The notes under the pieces were generated by a model. That model ran no database searches and was not told where the DNA came from. It was given only the letters and a program-made list of their open reading frames with translations. From Reclinomonas americana ATCC 50394 (taxonomy: Eukaryota > Jakobida > Jakobea > Jakobida), in contig PS015021.1 of assembly GCA_048213135.1 (NCBI GenBank), positions 142,331 to 163,033 of the forward strand: 20,703 nt of DNA, read 5' to 3'. Shown piece after piece: positions 1 through 10,549 of this stretch (the first letter of the stretch is position 1; each line of letters begins with the position of its first letter). Made by a program: the position numbers and the translations under genes.

Positions 1-1437
1 TTTCGCACGACGTCTGCAGGCCAGCCAGACCCACACACACCGGCTTGTCGTTGGCGCACGCCGTCTTCACCGTCGCACCATTCACGCAAGTCAGCACGCT
101 CATCTGATCCGCCGCGCAAATCGACTGGCCCGCCGTCAGCGAGCACCGACTGCAGTCCGATCCGAAGAAGCCAGTCGCGCATCGCGGTGTGGCACCCGGT
201 CGCGCACGACCAATCGCCACCCACGTCACGTACGTCTCGTTGCTGGCACCCGGATCGGCCGTCTGGTACGTGAACCCGGTGACATACGTGTCGTTGTTGA
301 TGACAGCCGTGGTCAGCTGCACCGAGCTGTTCAGCACTTGGTGCTGGATCGACTGCGCGGCCGGCGACTTCCAGCCACGCAGGAACAGCTGCACCGTCAC
401 GGTGCTGGCCAGAAGTCCGTTCGGCGTGTCATGCGACACGAGATTGACGGTGGCGGTCAGCGACTGGCTGGTGTGCGTCGTCTCTGCGAGGGNNNNNNNN
501 NNNNNNNNNNNNNNNNNNNNNNNNNNNNNNNNNNNNNNNNNNNNNNNNNNNNNNNNNNNNNNNNNNNNNNNNNNNNNNNNNNNNNNNNNNNNNNNNNNNN
601 NNNNNNNNNNNNNNNNNNNNNNNNNNNNNNNNNNNNNNNNNNNNNNNNNNNNNNNNNNNNNNNNNNNNNNNNNNNNNNNNNNNNNNNNNNNNNNNNNNNN
701 NNNNNNNNNNNNNNNNNNNNNNNNNNNNNNNNNNNNNNNNNNNNNNNNNNNNNNNNNNNNNNNNNNNNNNNNNNNNNNNNNNNNNNNNNNNNNNNNNNNN
801 NNNNNNNNNNNNNNNNNNNNNNNNNNNNNNNNNNNNNNNNNNNNNNNNNNNNNNNNNNNNNNNNNNNNNNNNNNNNNNNNNNNNNNNNNNNNNNNNNNNN
901 NNNNNNNNNNNNNNNNNNNNNNNNNNNNNNNNNNNNNNNNNNNNNNNNNNNNNNNNNNNNNNNNNNNNNNNNNNNNNNNNNNNNNNNNNNNNNNNNNNNN
1001 NNNNNNNNNNNNNNNNNNNNNNNNNNNNNNNNNNNNNNNNNNNNNNNNNNNNNNNNNNNNNNNNNNNNNNNNNNNNNNNNNNNNNNNNNNNNNNNNNNNN
1101 NNNNNNNNNNNNNNNNNNNNNNNNNNNNNNNNNNNNNNNNNNNNNNNNNNNNNNNNNNNNNNNNNNNNNNNNNNNNNNNNNNNNNNNNNNNNNNNNNNNN
1201 NNNNNNNNNNNNNNNNNNNNNNNNNNNNNNNNNNNNNNNNNNNNNNNNNNNNNNNNNNNNNNNNNNNNNNNNNNNNNNNNNNNNNNNNNNNNNNNNNNNN
1301 NNNNNNNNNNNNNNNNNNNNNNNNNNNNNNNNNNNNNNNNNNNNNNNNNNNNNNNNNNNNNNNNNNNNNNNNNNNNNNNNNNNNNNNNNNNTGCACAAAA
1401 GGAGAAGGACACAAACATGTATAAAATGCAAACAGAC

Positions 1438-1479
<42 letters not shown>

Positions 1480-4101
1480 GAAACACGCAGACAGAAAGAT
1501 GGTAATTACATCATCTGTGAGTATCAGCTCATTTCTTTCACCAGCAACGCGGGCAGTGCACAAACTCACCACCAGAGCGCATCACAAATCCACTCAAGTT
1601 GGTGGCGTCCTCACGCGCCGGTGCAACAATCACACGAGCCACAATGCTCTCAACCAGCGAGTTGCCGGCGACAGTGCCTTGCACGTTGGCATTGAAGCGC
1701 GAAGTGGAGCCGATCGACAGTGAAAAGTTGTCACCGTGAATGTCGGCAGATGAGCCGTGAGAGGCCTTGCGGAACGTGTGCACACCGAGCAGGGCAGTGG
1801 TGTAGGTCGGCACCGTGGCGAAGGGGTACACGGCGGAGACGCTGCGTGGCTGGAGGGGGAAAGAAGGAGAGTGAGAAGAGAGAGATGGGGGAGAAGGGAT
1901 AGCGAAGGAGAGAGAGAGACAGAAAAGAGAGAGAGAGAAGAGAGAGACGACAGAGAATGGAGAGAAGGGAGAGATAAGCACGAGAAGTGTGAGGGGGAAA
2001 CGAGATAGAAGGGAGAGAATTGAGAGAAGAGAGTGAGAAGCAAGAGACGTGAATGAGAAGTGAGAGCAGCGAGTGAAGAAAGAGGGAGAAGATAGAAAAG
2101 CAAGAGAATTGAGAGAAAAAGGTGACATGAACGATCAAAAAAGAGAAAGAGAGCTCTCGCAACAATGAAGGGCAGGGGAGGGTTGGACGAACCGACTTGG
2201 CAATGCGGTCGGCAGACTTGGCAGACACCCACGCCTTGTCGGTCAACGACAGCTGAGTGTCCAAGCTGAACGCGTACGTGTGGTGCACGTAGTACGCCAG
2301 ATACGCTGCGCGAGCGGAGGTAAACAGGCCGTCTCAACAAAACACTGTCTTTCGTGACAGTGCACGCAACTCAAAGTAAACGTGGGCGCGGGAGCACCAG
2401 CGGCGGTGATGACAGTGCACGCGGTGGTCAACGACTGCGTGGTGATGGTCGGCTCCGAGCAGTGAATGGCGGTGTCGCTGGCCGATGTGCCGCCGCTGAA
2501 GCTGTTGTCGTACTGCGTCAGTCCGAGCAACACACGCGGACGACGGTAGAAGCTGCGCGAGAAGGTGAACGGCACAGTGGTGCGGCTGGTGGTGGTCGAC
2601 AGCACGTGCGCGTGAGTCGACGGGCTCGGCGCCGCAGAGTTCACGCTGATGGTCTGGCTTGGAATCTGGCCGGCTTGCACGTCGAACCCCGACGTCAGCT
2701 TCTCGCCGGAATCGACGTACGCCCCGTTGTTGATGGCCACACACAAGCGCAGCGCAGTGCCGCCGGCAACGCCATTGGGTGTCACCGACATGCGGAAGCG
2801 ACTGCAACCGAATGGCGATCCGCAGCCACTGGGACCAAGAGACGAGGCACTGGCACCAGCACCGCCGGCGACGGTGTCGTAAACGGCGGTGGCGCTGCAG
2901 TCCTGATCAATGTTGACGACCTTGAAGCTGGTGCAGCTGGTGAAGCCGAGCGATGGCGAGCCAATGTACACGTTGTTGGGCTTGCCGAACTCGAGGACCG
3001 GCGGGTTGACAAACGACACCGTCGGGGCGGAGGTGTCAGTGATGACGATACGAGCGCCGGAAACTGGAGCCATGTTTCCCTCTTGGAATCTGTACGACAG
3101 CGAGGTGAGACCGTTGAATAGTGAAGGATGCTTCAAGCAACACAGAGCACGCACTTGCCACACAAATAGTACACGCCGGGAGTGGCGAGCACACACGACC
3201 CGAGAGCCGATGCGCCGAGAGCGCCCTGTTTGAAGCCAGAACCAGTGGAGATGTTGAAGACAAGACGATGCGGACTCCGACCCAAGGGAAGCAACGCGGC
3301 ACTGGTGTTGGCCGGAGTGTTGCCAGAGCAGTCGGGAGCATCGTTGAGCGCGAACGACGCGCCAGGATTTCCGCTGCCGGTGACGGGGAAGTGATTGCCG
3401 GACACGGTGATGGCGGACGACGAGAGGCCGGTGACGAGTTGGATGTCGGACGCCGGTGTGACAGTATCTGCGCCGCAATAACGCTGAAAGTGAGAAGGTG
3501 ACGAGGAGTTGTAGCTGCAGACGTGGAATGCACCAAAACGTAACAGATGGACAAGTTGGCCACATCGCGCAGCTTGGCGACAGTGCCGGCACCGTCATCG
3601 TCGACACAGATAAAGTAGTCACCACCGGTGGGGTCGGCAGTGGAGTCCATATTAAGGTACACATCGGGGCCAAAAGAACCACCGCCAAAGGTACCAGTAA
3701 CCACCGTCGGTGCCGGCACGGTGCAACCCGCATCGCGGTACACGCCAGCTGTCGACACCTGGAAGTCGAAGCCGTCACCAGCGGGGAGAGTGAAGTGCAA
3801 AGTGACGCCATTGATGTTGGCCGCGAGGCCCACAGTCGGGGGCGACCAGACTGCACAAAGAAAGGGAAAGGCGCGAAAAGTGAATGAATGATGAATGCAA
3901 CGGTCATTCACACGAAATGCGTGCATTGCAAACACTGAGTGTGCGTGGTTTTGCGTGTGTGCGAGTGGGACGTGCGAACAAAAAACAAACAACACCACAC
4001 GCACGTGCATTCGCAGAGGTGGCGCAGAGGGTGAGGGCGATGACCACAATCGCCACGATGGAGAGAGGCGCAGTGACCCGACGACGAGGCACAGTCGTCA
4101 T
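1..4101 (-). CDS. Gene C: secreted lectin-like / Asp-box protein, third tandem copy, 3' end beyond window
   Basis: Spliced gene read on the minus strand: exons 4101-4005, 3850-3545, 3467-3155, 3089-2371, 2305-2193, 1849-1570 and 483-1 (cut by the window edge). Exons 2 to 6 have exactly the lengths of genes A and B, and every junction restores frame. The start is the single ATG at 4101. The first of the two tandem ATGs used in A and B has become ACG here, so exon 1 is 97 rather than 100 bp. The protein opens with an arginine-rich n-region (PRRRVTAPLS), a hydrophobic core and SANA, a typical signal peptide. The three two-cysteine modules, the lectin-like stretches and the start of the cysteine-rich segment follow. 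The Asp-box domain expected next lies outside the window. Intron 6 (484-1569) is mostly a run of N, so its size is uncertain. Exon 7 is almost identical to that of B. Function is inferred: extracellular binding protein. Confidence 0.8.
493..1391. other. Assembly gap (899 N) inside intron 6 of gene C
   Basis: Unbroken run of N. The flanks identify it: 483 is the first base of exon 7 and 1392-1569 is the 5' part of intron 6, closely matching 11987-12159 in gene A. All missing sequence is therefore intronic unless an extra exon is hidden. The implied intron of about 1.1 kb is far longer than in B (72 bp), so the gap size may be only an estimate. Confidence 0.97.
1445..1478. repeat. (GA)n microsatellite in intron 6 of gene C
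   Basis: Uninterrupted GA dinucleotides next to the assembly gap. The equivalent place in gene A (about 12041-12068) has a mixed (CA)n/(GA)n run, so the tract is changing quickly between paralogs. Confidence 0.95.
1850..2192 (-). repeat. Polypyrimidine low-complexity intron 5 of gene C
   Basis: Intron of 343 bp, purine-rich on the plus strand (CT-rich in the sense of the gene). The donor is TCG|GTTCGT and the acceptor lies just before the CCACGCAGC that opens exon 6. The same intron is 235 bp in B (7111-7345) and 226 bp in A (12440-12665), with the same ends and a shuffled interior of GAGAGA-type motifs. This is a fast-evolving simple-sequence intron. Long reading frames through it, rich in Leu and Ser, are artefacts of the CT repeats. 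Confidence 0.85.
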
Positions 4102-5367
4102 CGTGAGCGTGTGTGTGCGTGACAACAGAGGTATGGAGGACAGGAGAGAGTAGAGCGGTAAACTCGGAAGGTTCGCGCACAAGGAAAACAAAAACAAAAA
4201 CGAAACCAAAATCACACCGTTGCAATCCTGACGGCCGCCGCCAAATGAGTTTCGCGCGCGTTCCCCTGCTAGCTGCGATCGAATCTGTCACGATCGCACA
4301 GACAGATAGCAGATGCTGCTCGGCCTGCCACTCTGCAGCTGATGCAGGCGAAGATTACCTCATGCGCGGGATGCCTGGAGTTTCCCGCGTCCGCCCTGAG
4401 AGGACGAGCAGAGTGATGATGAACAGAGAAACGAAAGAATGCGGGGAAAAGAGAGGGAGGGTTGAAGCAAGGAGAGGGAGAGAGAGGAGAGAAACACAGA
4501 AACAAAGCCGCTTGACTGGCGTGCTCGTGTTGACGGAGGGTTGGACTTGGTCCAAGACAGACAACGCTGCGATATCAAGAATGTCTGTCAAAAGAAGGAA
4601 AGAAACACATACAAGCTGCGATCTGCATGCAACTGTTGGAGGCGGGTGAGGATGAAGTGTAAAGAAGGAGAGTGCGAGAGAACGATGGAGACCACTGCAC
4701 AAGGGATAAGAGGAAAGCGAGGTGCACAGACCATTGCCGAGAAAAACTGATCACACTGACGCTTCTTGTCAGTGACCCGTTGCTCCTGAGGAGAGATAGG
4801 CCTTGTGAGAGTGAGACTGACAGTGAGTGAGGGCGGGAGACAAAGAAGGAAGGAAAAGAAGAGAGGAGCAGAGGACAGAGAATGAGACAGTGCTTGTGGG
4901 AGGAAAAAGGGAAAGAGTGTTTGAGAGTACACGGGGAAAGAGTGATTGAGAGTATCAGTAACAAGAGAACGAGGCAGACAGATAGACAGACAGACAGAGA
5001 GAGAGAGAGAGAGAGAGTATAAGAGAGAACATGAACGTGCGAATGTGCTGCACGTGACCCGAAGCCACATTCTTCCGTCCTCTCTCTCTCTTCTCTCTCT
5101 GTGTGCTCTCACCAGATCCTTCATGCAGCCCGAGTGGCACTGGTAACACGCCAACTCGCTCACTCACTCACACATCGCACTCTCGACCTGCAGGTCAGAA
5201 GAATACGAGTTGTCATGTTGTCCTTTGTTCCGACTGTCTTCTCAACAGCACAGACGGTGATCTTGCAGTACACGCACTCCGTGTTGCGGGCGAGTTGGTT
5301 TCAATCGAGGGGAAGCACAGTTTCATTGTCTGTGGTGGTTCGCAAGAACTCTTTCTTTTTCTCTCTC
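4102..5367. other. Spacer between genes B and C, with conserved non-coding blocks
   Basis: No gene can be firmly supported. The stretch is the 3' flank of B and the 5' flank of C. It aligns block by block with the A-B spacer (9281-10549). Strongly conserved blocks lie near 5210-5345 (just past the stop of B), 5111-5135, 4770-4805, 4618-4710 and 4325-4400. They are separated by diverged purine-rich tracts, including a (GACA)n/(GA)n run at about 4980-5017. The block nearest the stop is probably 3' UTR. The others could be UTR exons, promoter elements or remains of a small gene. No poly(A) signal or TATA box was convincing. Confidence 0.7.
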
Positions 5368-8300
5368 TCACGGCGCCGGCAACAAGCACTGCAGGCTCTT
5401 GAAAATGGTGCACTGGCCACTAACTTGGCACGCCGTCACCACGCGAGAATCGTCGCTGGCGTCAATAAAGTACCACTGGCCGCTGATGCCAGTTGCGTAC
5501 CAGTTGACGCCACCGTCGGCGGAGACGTAGATGCCAGTGTACGAAGGCGCAAAGGAGCGCAAATCGCTGTAGACCACAGTCGAAACGTTGGCGTTGCTCG
5601 GGTTGAAGGAGCTGGGTGTCCACGTCGCACCACTGTCGGTCGAGACGGTGATGGCGGCGCCGTTTGTGTAGTCCACCGACACCAAGCGACTGCCGTCAGC
5701 GCCACCGTCAAGTGACAGGATGAAGTTGTCGGAGATCTTGGTCCACGTCGCCCCGGCATCGGTCGTCGTGTACACGCCACCGTCAGTACCGGTCAAGATC
5801 TTTGTGCCATCAGCTGACACGAAAATGACTTCGGCGTACTGGGAATCAGGGCGAGCGACAGTGGACCAGGTGGCGCCGCCGTCGGCACTCACGGTGATAT
5901 CACCCGAGCCGAAAAGCACACCAATCACCGATCCGTTACCGCTCACTGCGACCTGCCGCGGCGTCGTCCCGTTGGTGTAGCTGGCAAAGGTCCACGTGGC
6001 ACCACCGTCAGTGGAGATGTAGGTGCCGACGCTGTCCGTCTGAAAACTGAACACCATCATCGTCGAGCCGTCGTTGCTGATTGCAGGCGAACCAAAAGAA
6101 ACAGCGGCATTCACAACCGTCGAGGAAGTCCACGTGGCGCCGGCATCGGTGCTGGTGTACACGTTGAGGTTGTCGGTGAACAGCATGGTCTGTCCATCGC
6201 CGCTGACAGCAATGCCTGAAGCGCCTCCAGCCGCATTCACTCCAGCCGGAGAGACGTTGGTCACGAGGCAAGTGGCCTCGCACGACGTCTGCAGGCCAGC
6301 CAGACCCACACACACCGGCTTGTCGTTGGCGCACGCCGTCTTCACCGTCGCACCATTCACGCACGTCAGCACGCTCATCTGATCTGCCGCGCACACCGAC
6401 TGGCCCGCCGTCAGCGAGCACCGACTGCAGTCCGATCCGAAGAAGCCAGTTGCGCATCGCGGTGTGGCACCCGGTCGCGCACGACCAATCGCCACCCACG
6501 TCACGTACGTCTCGTTGCTGGCACCCGGATCGGCCGTCTGATACGTGAACCCGGTGACATACGTGTCGTTGTTGATGACAGCCGTGGTCAGCTGCACCGA
6601 GCTGTTCAGCACTTGATGCTGGATCGACTGCGCGGCAGGCGACTTCCAGCCGCGCAGGAACAGCTGCACTGTCACGGTGCTGGCCAGCAGTCCGTTCGGC
6701 GTGTCATGCGACACGAGATTGATGGTGGCGGTCAGCGACTGGCTGGTGTGCGTCGTCTCTGTCAAGGGCACGGATGATACAGGAACGTGAGGATCAACTC
6801 TATACAGCGGGGGATGTGCGAAAAACTCACCGCCTGAGCGCATCACGAATCCACTCAAGTTGGTGGCGTCCTCACGCGCCGGCGCGACAATCACGCGAGC
6901 CACAATGCTCTCAACCAGCGAGTTGCCGGCGACGGTGCCTTGCACGTTGGCGTTGAAGCGCGACGTGGAGCCGATCGACAGCGAAAAGTTGTCACCGTGA
7001 ATGTCGGCAGACGAGCCGTGAGAGGCCTTGCGGAACGTGTGCACACCGAGCAGGGCAGTGGTGTAGGTCGGCACCGTGGCGAATGGGTACACGGCTGAGA
7101 CGCTGCGTGGCTGGAAGGAGCAAGAGGCGAGTGAGACGAGAGAAGGGAGAAAGAGGAGAGAGAGAGAGAGAAGTGAGAGAAGGCAGAGAAGGAGAGAAGA
7201 GAGTAAGAGCAGCGAGTGAAGAAAGAGAGAGAGAGAGAAGATAGAAGAGCAAGAGAAGTGAGAGAAAGAGGTGGCATGAACGATACAAAAAAGAGAAAGA
7301 GAGCTCGGGCAACAATGACGAAGGGCAGGTGAGGGTTGGACGAACCGACTTGGCAATGCGATCGGCAGACTTGGCAGACACCCACGCCCTGTCAGTCAGC
7401 GACAGCTGAGTGTCCAAGCTGAATGCGTACGTGTGGTGCACGTAGTACGCCAGATACGCTGCGCGAGAACACAACAGCATGAGCAGGCATTCACAGCAGC
7501 AGCAGCACACTCAAAAGTGTCTTTCTTGACCGTGAGCACACACACGCAACTCAAAGAAAACGCGGGCGCGGGAGCACCAGCGGCGGTGATGACAGTGCAC
7601 GCAGTGGTCAACGACTGCGTGGTGATGGTCGGCTCCGAGCAGTGAATGGCAGTGTCGCTGGCCGACGTGCCGCCGCTGAAGCTGTTGTCGTACTGCGTCA
7701 GTCCGAGCAACACGCGCGGACGCCGGTAGAAGCTGCGCGAGAAGGTGAACGGCACAGTGGTGCGGCTGGTGGTCGTCGACAGCACGTGCACGTGAGTCGA
7801 CGGGCTCGGCGCCGCAGAGTTCACGCTGATGCTCTGGCTCGGAATCTGGCCGGCTTGCACATCGAACCCCGACGTCAGCTTCTCGCCGGAATCGACGTAC
7901 GCCCCGTTGTTGATGGCCACACACAAGCGCAGTGCAGTGCCGCCGGCAACGGCGTTGGGTGCCACCGACATGCGGAAGCGACTGCAACCGAATGGCGATC
8001 CGCAGCCACTGGGACCGAGCGACGAGGCACTGGCACCAGCACCGCCGGCGACGGTGTCGTAAACGGCGGTGGCGCTGCAGTCCTGATCAATGTTGACGAC
8101 CTTGAAGCTGGTGCAGCTGGTGAAGCCGAGCGACGGCGAGCCAATGTACACATTGTTGGGCTTGCCGAACTCGATGACTGGCGGGTTGACGAATGACACC
8201 GTCGGGGCGGAGGTGTCGGTGATGACGATGCGAGCGCCGGAAACTGGAGCAGCGTTGCCCTCCTGGAAACTGCAATACATGCCATAGGGCAGGTAAGCGA

Positions 8301-9280
8301 AGGAGTACGACGAACAGAGGAGGACATCTGTTGCACGCAGCACATTATACGTACATGCCACACAGGTAGTACACGCCAGGAGTGGCGAGCACGCAAGTAC
8401 CGAGTGCCAACGCGCCGAGAGCGCCCTGCTTGAAGCCAGAGCCGGTGGAGATGTTGAAGACAAGACTGCGCGAGCTCTGACCCAGAGGCAGCAACGCGGC
8501 ACTGGTGTTGGCGGGAGTGTTGCCAGAGCAGTCGGGAGCATCGTTGAGCGCGAACGACGCGCCAGGATTTCCGCTGCCGGTGACGGGGAAGTGATTGCCG
8601 GACACGGTGATTGCAGATGACGAGAGGCCGGTGATCAGTTGGATGTCGGACATTGGCGTGACGGAGTCTGCATCGCAATCACCAAAGAGAGTAAGAAGAC
8701 AGGCATCGACGAGTGGTTGCATAACTGGAGTGCACCAAAACGTAACAGATGGACAAGTTGGCCACAACGCGCAGCTTGGCGACAGTGCCGGCACCGTCAT
8801 CGTCGACACAGATAAAGTAGTCACCGCCGGTGGGGTCGGCAGTGGAGTCCACATCAAGGTACACATCGGGACCAGACGAACCACCGCCAAAGGTACCGGT
8901 AACCACCGTCGGCGACGGCACGGTGCAACCCGCATCGCGATACACGCCAGCTGTCGACACCTGGTAGTCAAAGCCATCACCAGCGGGACTAGTGAAGTGC
9001 AAACTGACGCCGTTGATGTTGGCCGCGAGGCCCACCGTCGGGGGCGACCAGACTGCACAAAGGGAAAGGCGCGAAAAATGGTAGGCGCGAAAAGTGAATG
9101 CAACGGTCACCACACAAATGCGTGCTCGTCAACACTGAGAGCGCGTGGTTTTCGTGTGCGCAGTGCAGCAAATCACGCACCAGCATTCACACAGGTGGCG
9201 CAGAGAGAGAGGGCGATGACCACAATCACCACGGTGGAGAGAGGCGCAGTGACCCGACGGCGAGTGACAGGCGTCATCAT
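5368..9280 (-). CDS. Gene B: complete secreted protein with two-cysteine modules, H-lectin-like stretches and Asp-box propeller
   Basis: Seven exons: 9280-9181, 9052-8747, 8667-8355, 8269-7551, 7458-7346, 7110-6831 and 6758-5368. They sum to 3,222 bp, or 1,073 residues plus TGA. Residues 1-33 are a signal peptide (TRRR n-region, hydrophobic core, CVNA). Three similar modules follow, each with a DxxC-type cysteine and a later YxxC-type cysteine (C76/C115, C182/C238, C304/C356). H-type-lectin-like stretches lie near 411-485, 523-600 and 640-703; the last ends in YVTWVAIG. Residues 712-774 are cysteine-rich with an EGF-like CATGFFGSDC. The C-terminus carries six Asp boxes, S/T-x-D-x-G-x-T/N-W, at about 813, 859, 901, 942, 983 and 1023, typical of BNR/sialidase-like beta-propellers. 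No membrane segment or anchor follows. I see no sialidase catalytic set, so binding rather than catalysis is inferred. A family name cannot be given. Confidence 0.86.
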
Positions 9281-10126
9281 GAGTGTGTGTGAGAGCAGAG
9301 GAGTGGAGGGGCGCAAGGCTGCTAACGGGGCTGGGAGACAATAAGAGAGAGGTCGAGTGTGTCCGGGTAGCAAACTCGAACAAGCTCGGCGCGCAACAGG
9401 AGGAAAACAAAAAATGATTGGTGACCGTTGCGTGGTTTTCGCGCGCGACACTGCGAATCTGATCACACAGGCAATAGTCGCTGCCCCTGCTGCTGCGCCT
9501 CTCTGCAGCTGATGCTGGGGACGATCACCTCTTGTTGAAATGCTGGGGGTTTCCTGCGTCCGCCCTGAGAGTTGCACAGTGAATTGCAGCAACACGTCGG
9601 TGATGGTGAACGGATAGGAAGACGAGGAAGGAGAGGGAGGTTGAAGGCAACGGAGGGGAGGGAAGGAGAGGGAGAGAGAAAGGGAGAGGAGAGAAACACA
9701 GACAAGACTGGTGTACATGTGTTTGTGTTAGACTTGGTCAGTGAGGCAGCTGTTGCGTGCATCTGGGTGTTGTTGTTGTTGCGATGTGAAAGAGAGAGAG
9801 AGAGAAAGAAGTGAAGAATGAGAGACATGCATGCAGGCAGGATGCGACCTGCATGCAACTGTTGGAGGCGAGTGAGGACGAAGAGAATGACAAGGAGAGT
9901 GCGAAAGAAAGATGGAGACCACATGAACAAGGAAGAGAGCAGAGGTGCACCAACCTTGTCAAGAAGAACTGATCACACTTCTAGTCCATGACCTGTTGCT
10001 TCTGAGGAGACGTGGACCTGGTGAGATTGAGACTGATGACAGTGAGTGAGGGTGAGAGACAAGGAAGGGGAGTGAGAAGAGACGAGGAGAGTGTAAGATA
10101 GATAGTGATTGTGGAATCAGGGAAAG

Positions 10127-10164
<38 letters not shown>

Positions 10165-10549
10165 ATGAGAGAGAGAATGCGCAGGTGAGGGAGAAGAAGG
10201 CCTGAAGCCACATTCTTCCGTCTTCCCTCTCTGTGTGCTCTCACCAGATCCTTCATGCCGCTTGAGCGACAATGGCAGCACACATCATCGTTTCCACACT
10301 CACTCGCAACCTCATCTGGACGAGAAGAAAGAGTTGTCATGTTGTCCTTCATTCCGACTGTCTTCTCAACAGCACAGACGGTGATCTTGCAGTACATCCG
10401 CACTCCGCGTTGCGGGCGAGTTGGTTTCAATCGAAGGGAAGCACAGTTTCATTGTCTGTGGTGGTTCGCAACATTTCTTTCTTTCTTTCTCTTTCTCTCT
10501 CTCACTTGTAACATTCGCCACTCCGCCTCGTCTCGCCGCGGCCGCACCC
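9281..10549. other. Spacer between genes A and B, with conserved non-coding blocks
   Basis: Paralog of the 4102-5367 spacer. Conserved blocks lie near 10335-10475, 10235-10260, 9985-10020, 9845-9930 and 9500-9572; between them are purine-rich simple sequence and a (GA)n run at about 10130-10162. Reading the minus strand from an ATG at 10397 gives a short cysteine-containing frame (MYCKITVCAVEKTVGMKDN onward) that reaches a donor-like GATCTG|GTGAGA at 10245/10244. The matching frame in the other spacer is broken by a two-base length difference, so I do not call a gene. Confidence 0.7.

Noticed and set aside
189-1723. Several frames spanning the first gap on both strands
   Set aside because: Most of their length is N. 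The real content is exon 7 and intron 6 of gene C on the minus strand.
2354-3121. Plus-strand frame of 255 codons, with counterparts at 7642 and 12962
   Set aside because: It is antisense to exon 4 of the array genes, has Gly/Arg-rich shadow composition and no domain. The minus-strand frame carries conserved cysteines and splice-compatible ends.
5368-5980. Catalytic sialidase in the Asp-box region
   Set aside because: Asp boxes are shared by many non-enzymatic propellers. I see no N-terminal RIP-like motif or arginine triad of sialidases, so only a propeller-like fold is claimed.
5368-7356. A single uninterrupted 662-codon gene on the minus strand
   Set aside because: The frame happens to stay open through intron 6 (72 bp, a multiple of three) and extends upstream into the CT-rich intron 5. 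Comparison with A and C shows canonical splice sites at 7111, 6830 and 6759, so it is exons 6 and 7 plus intron sequence.
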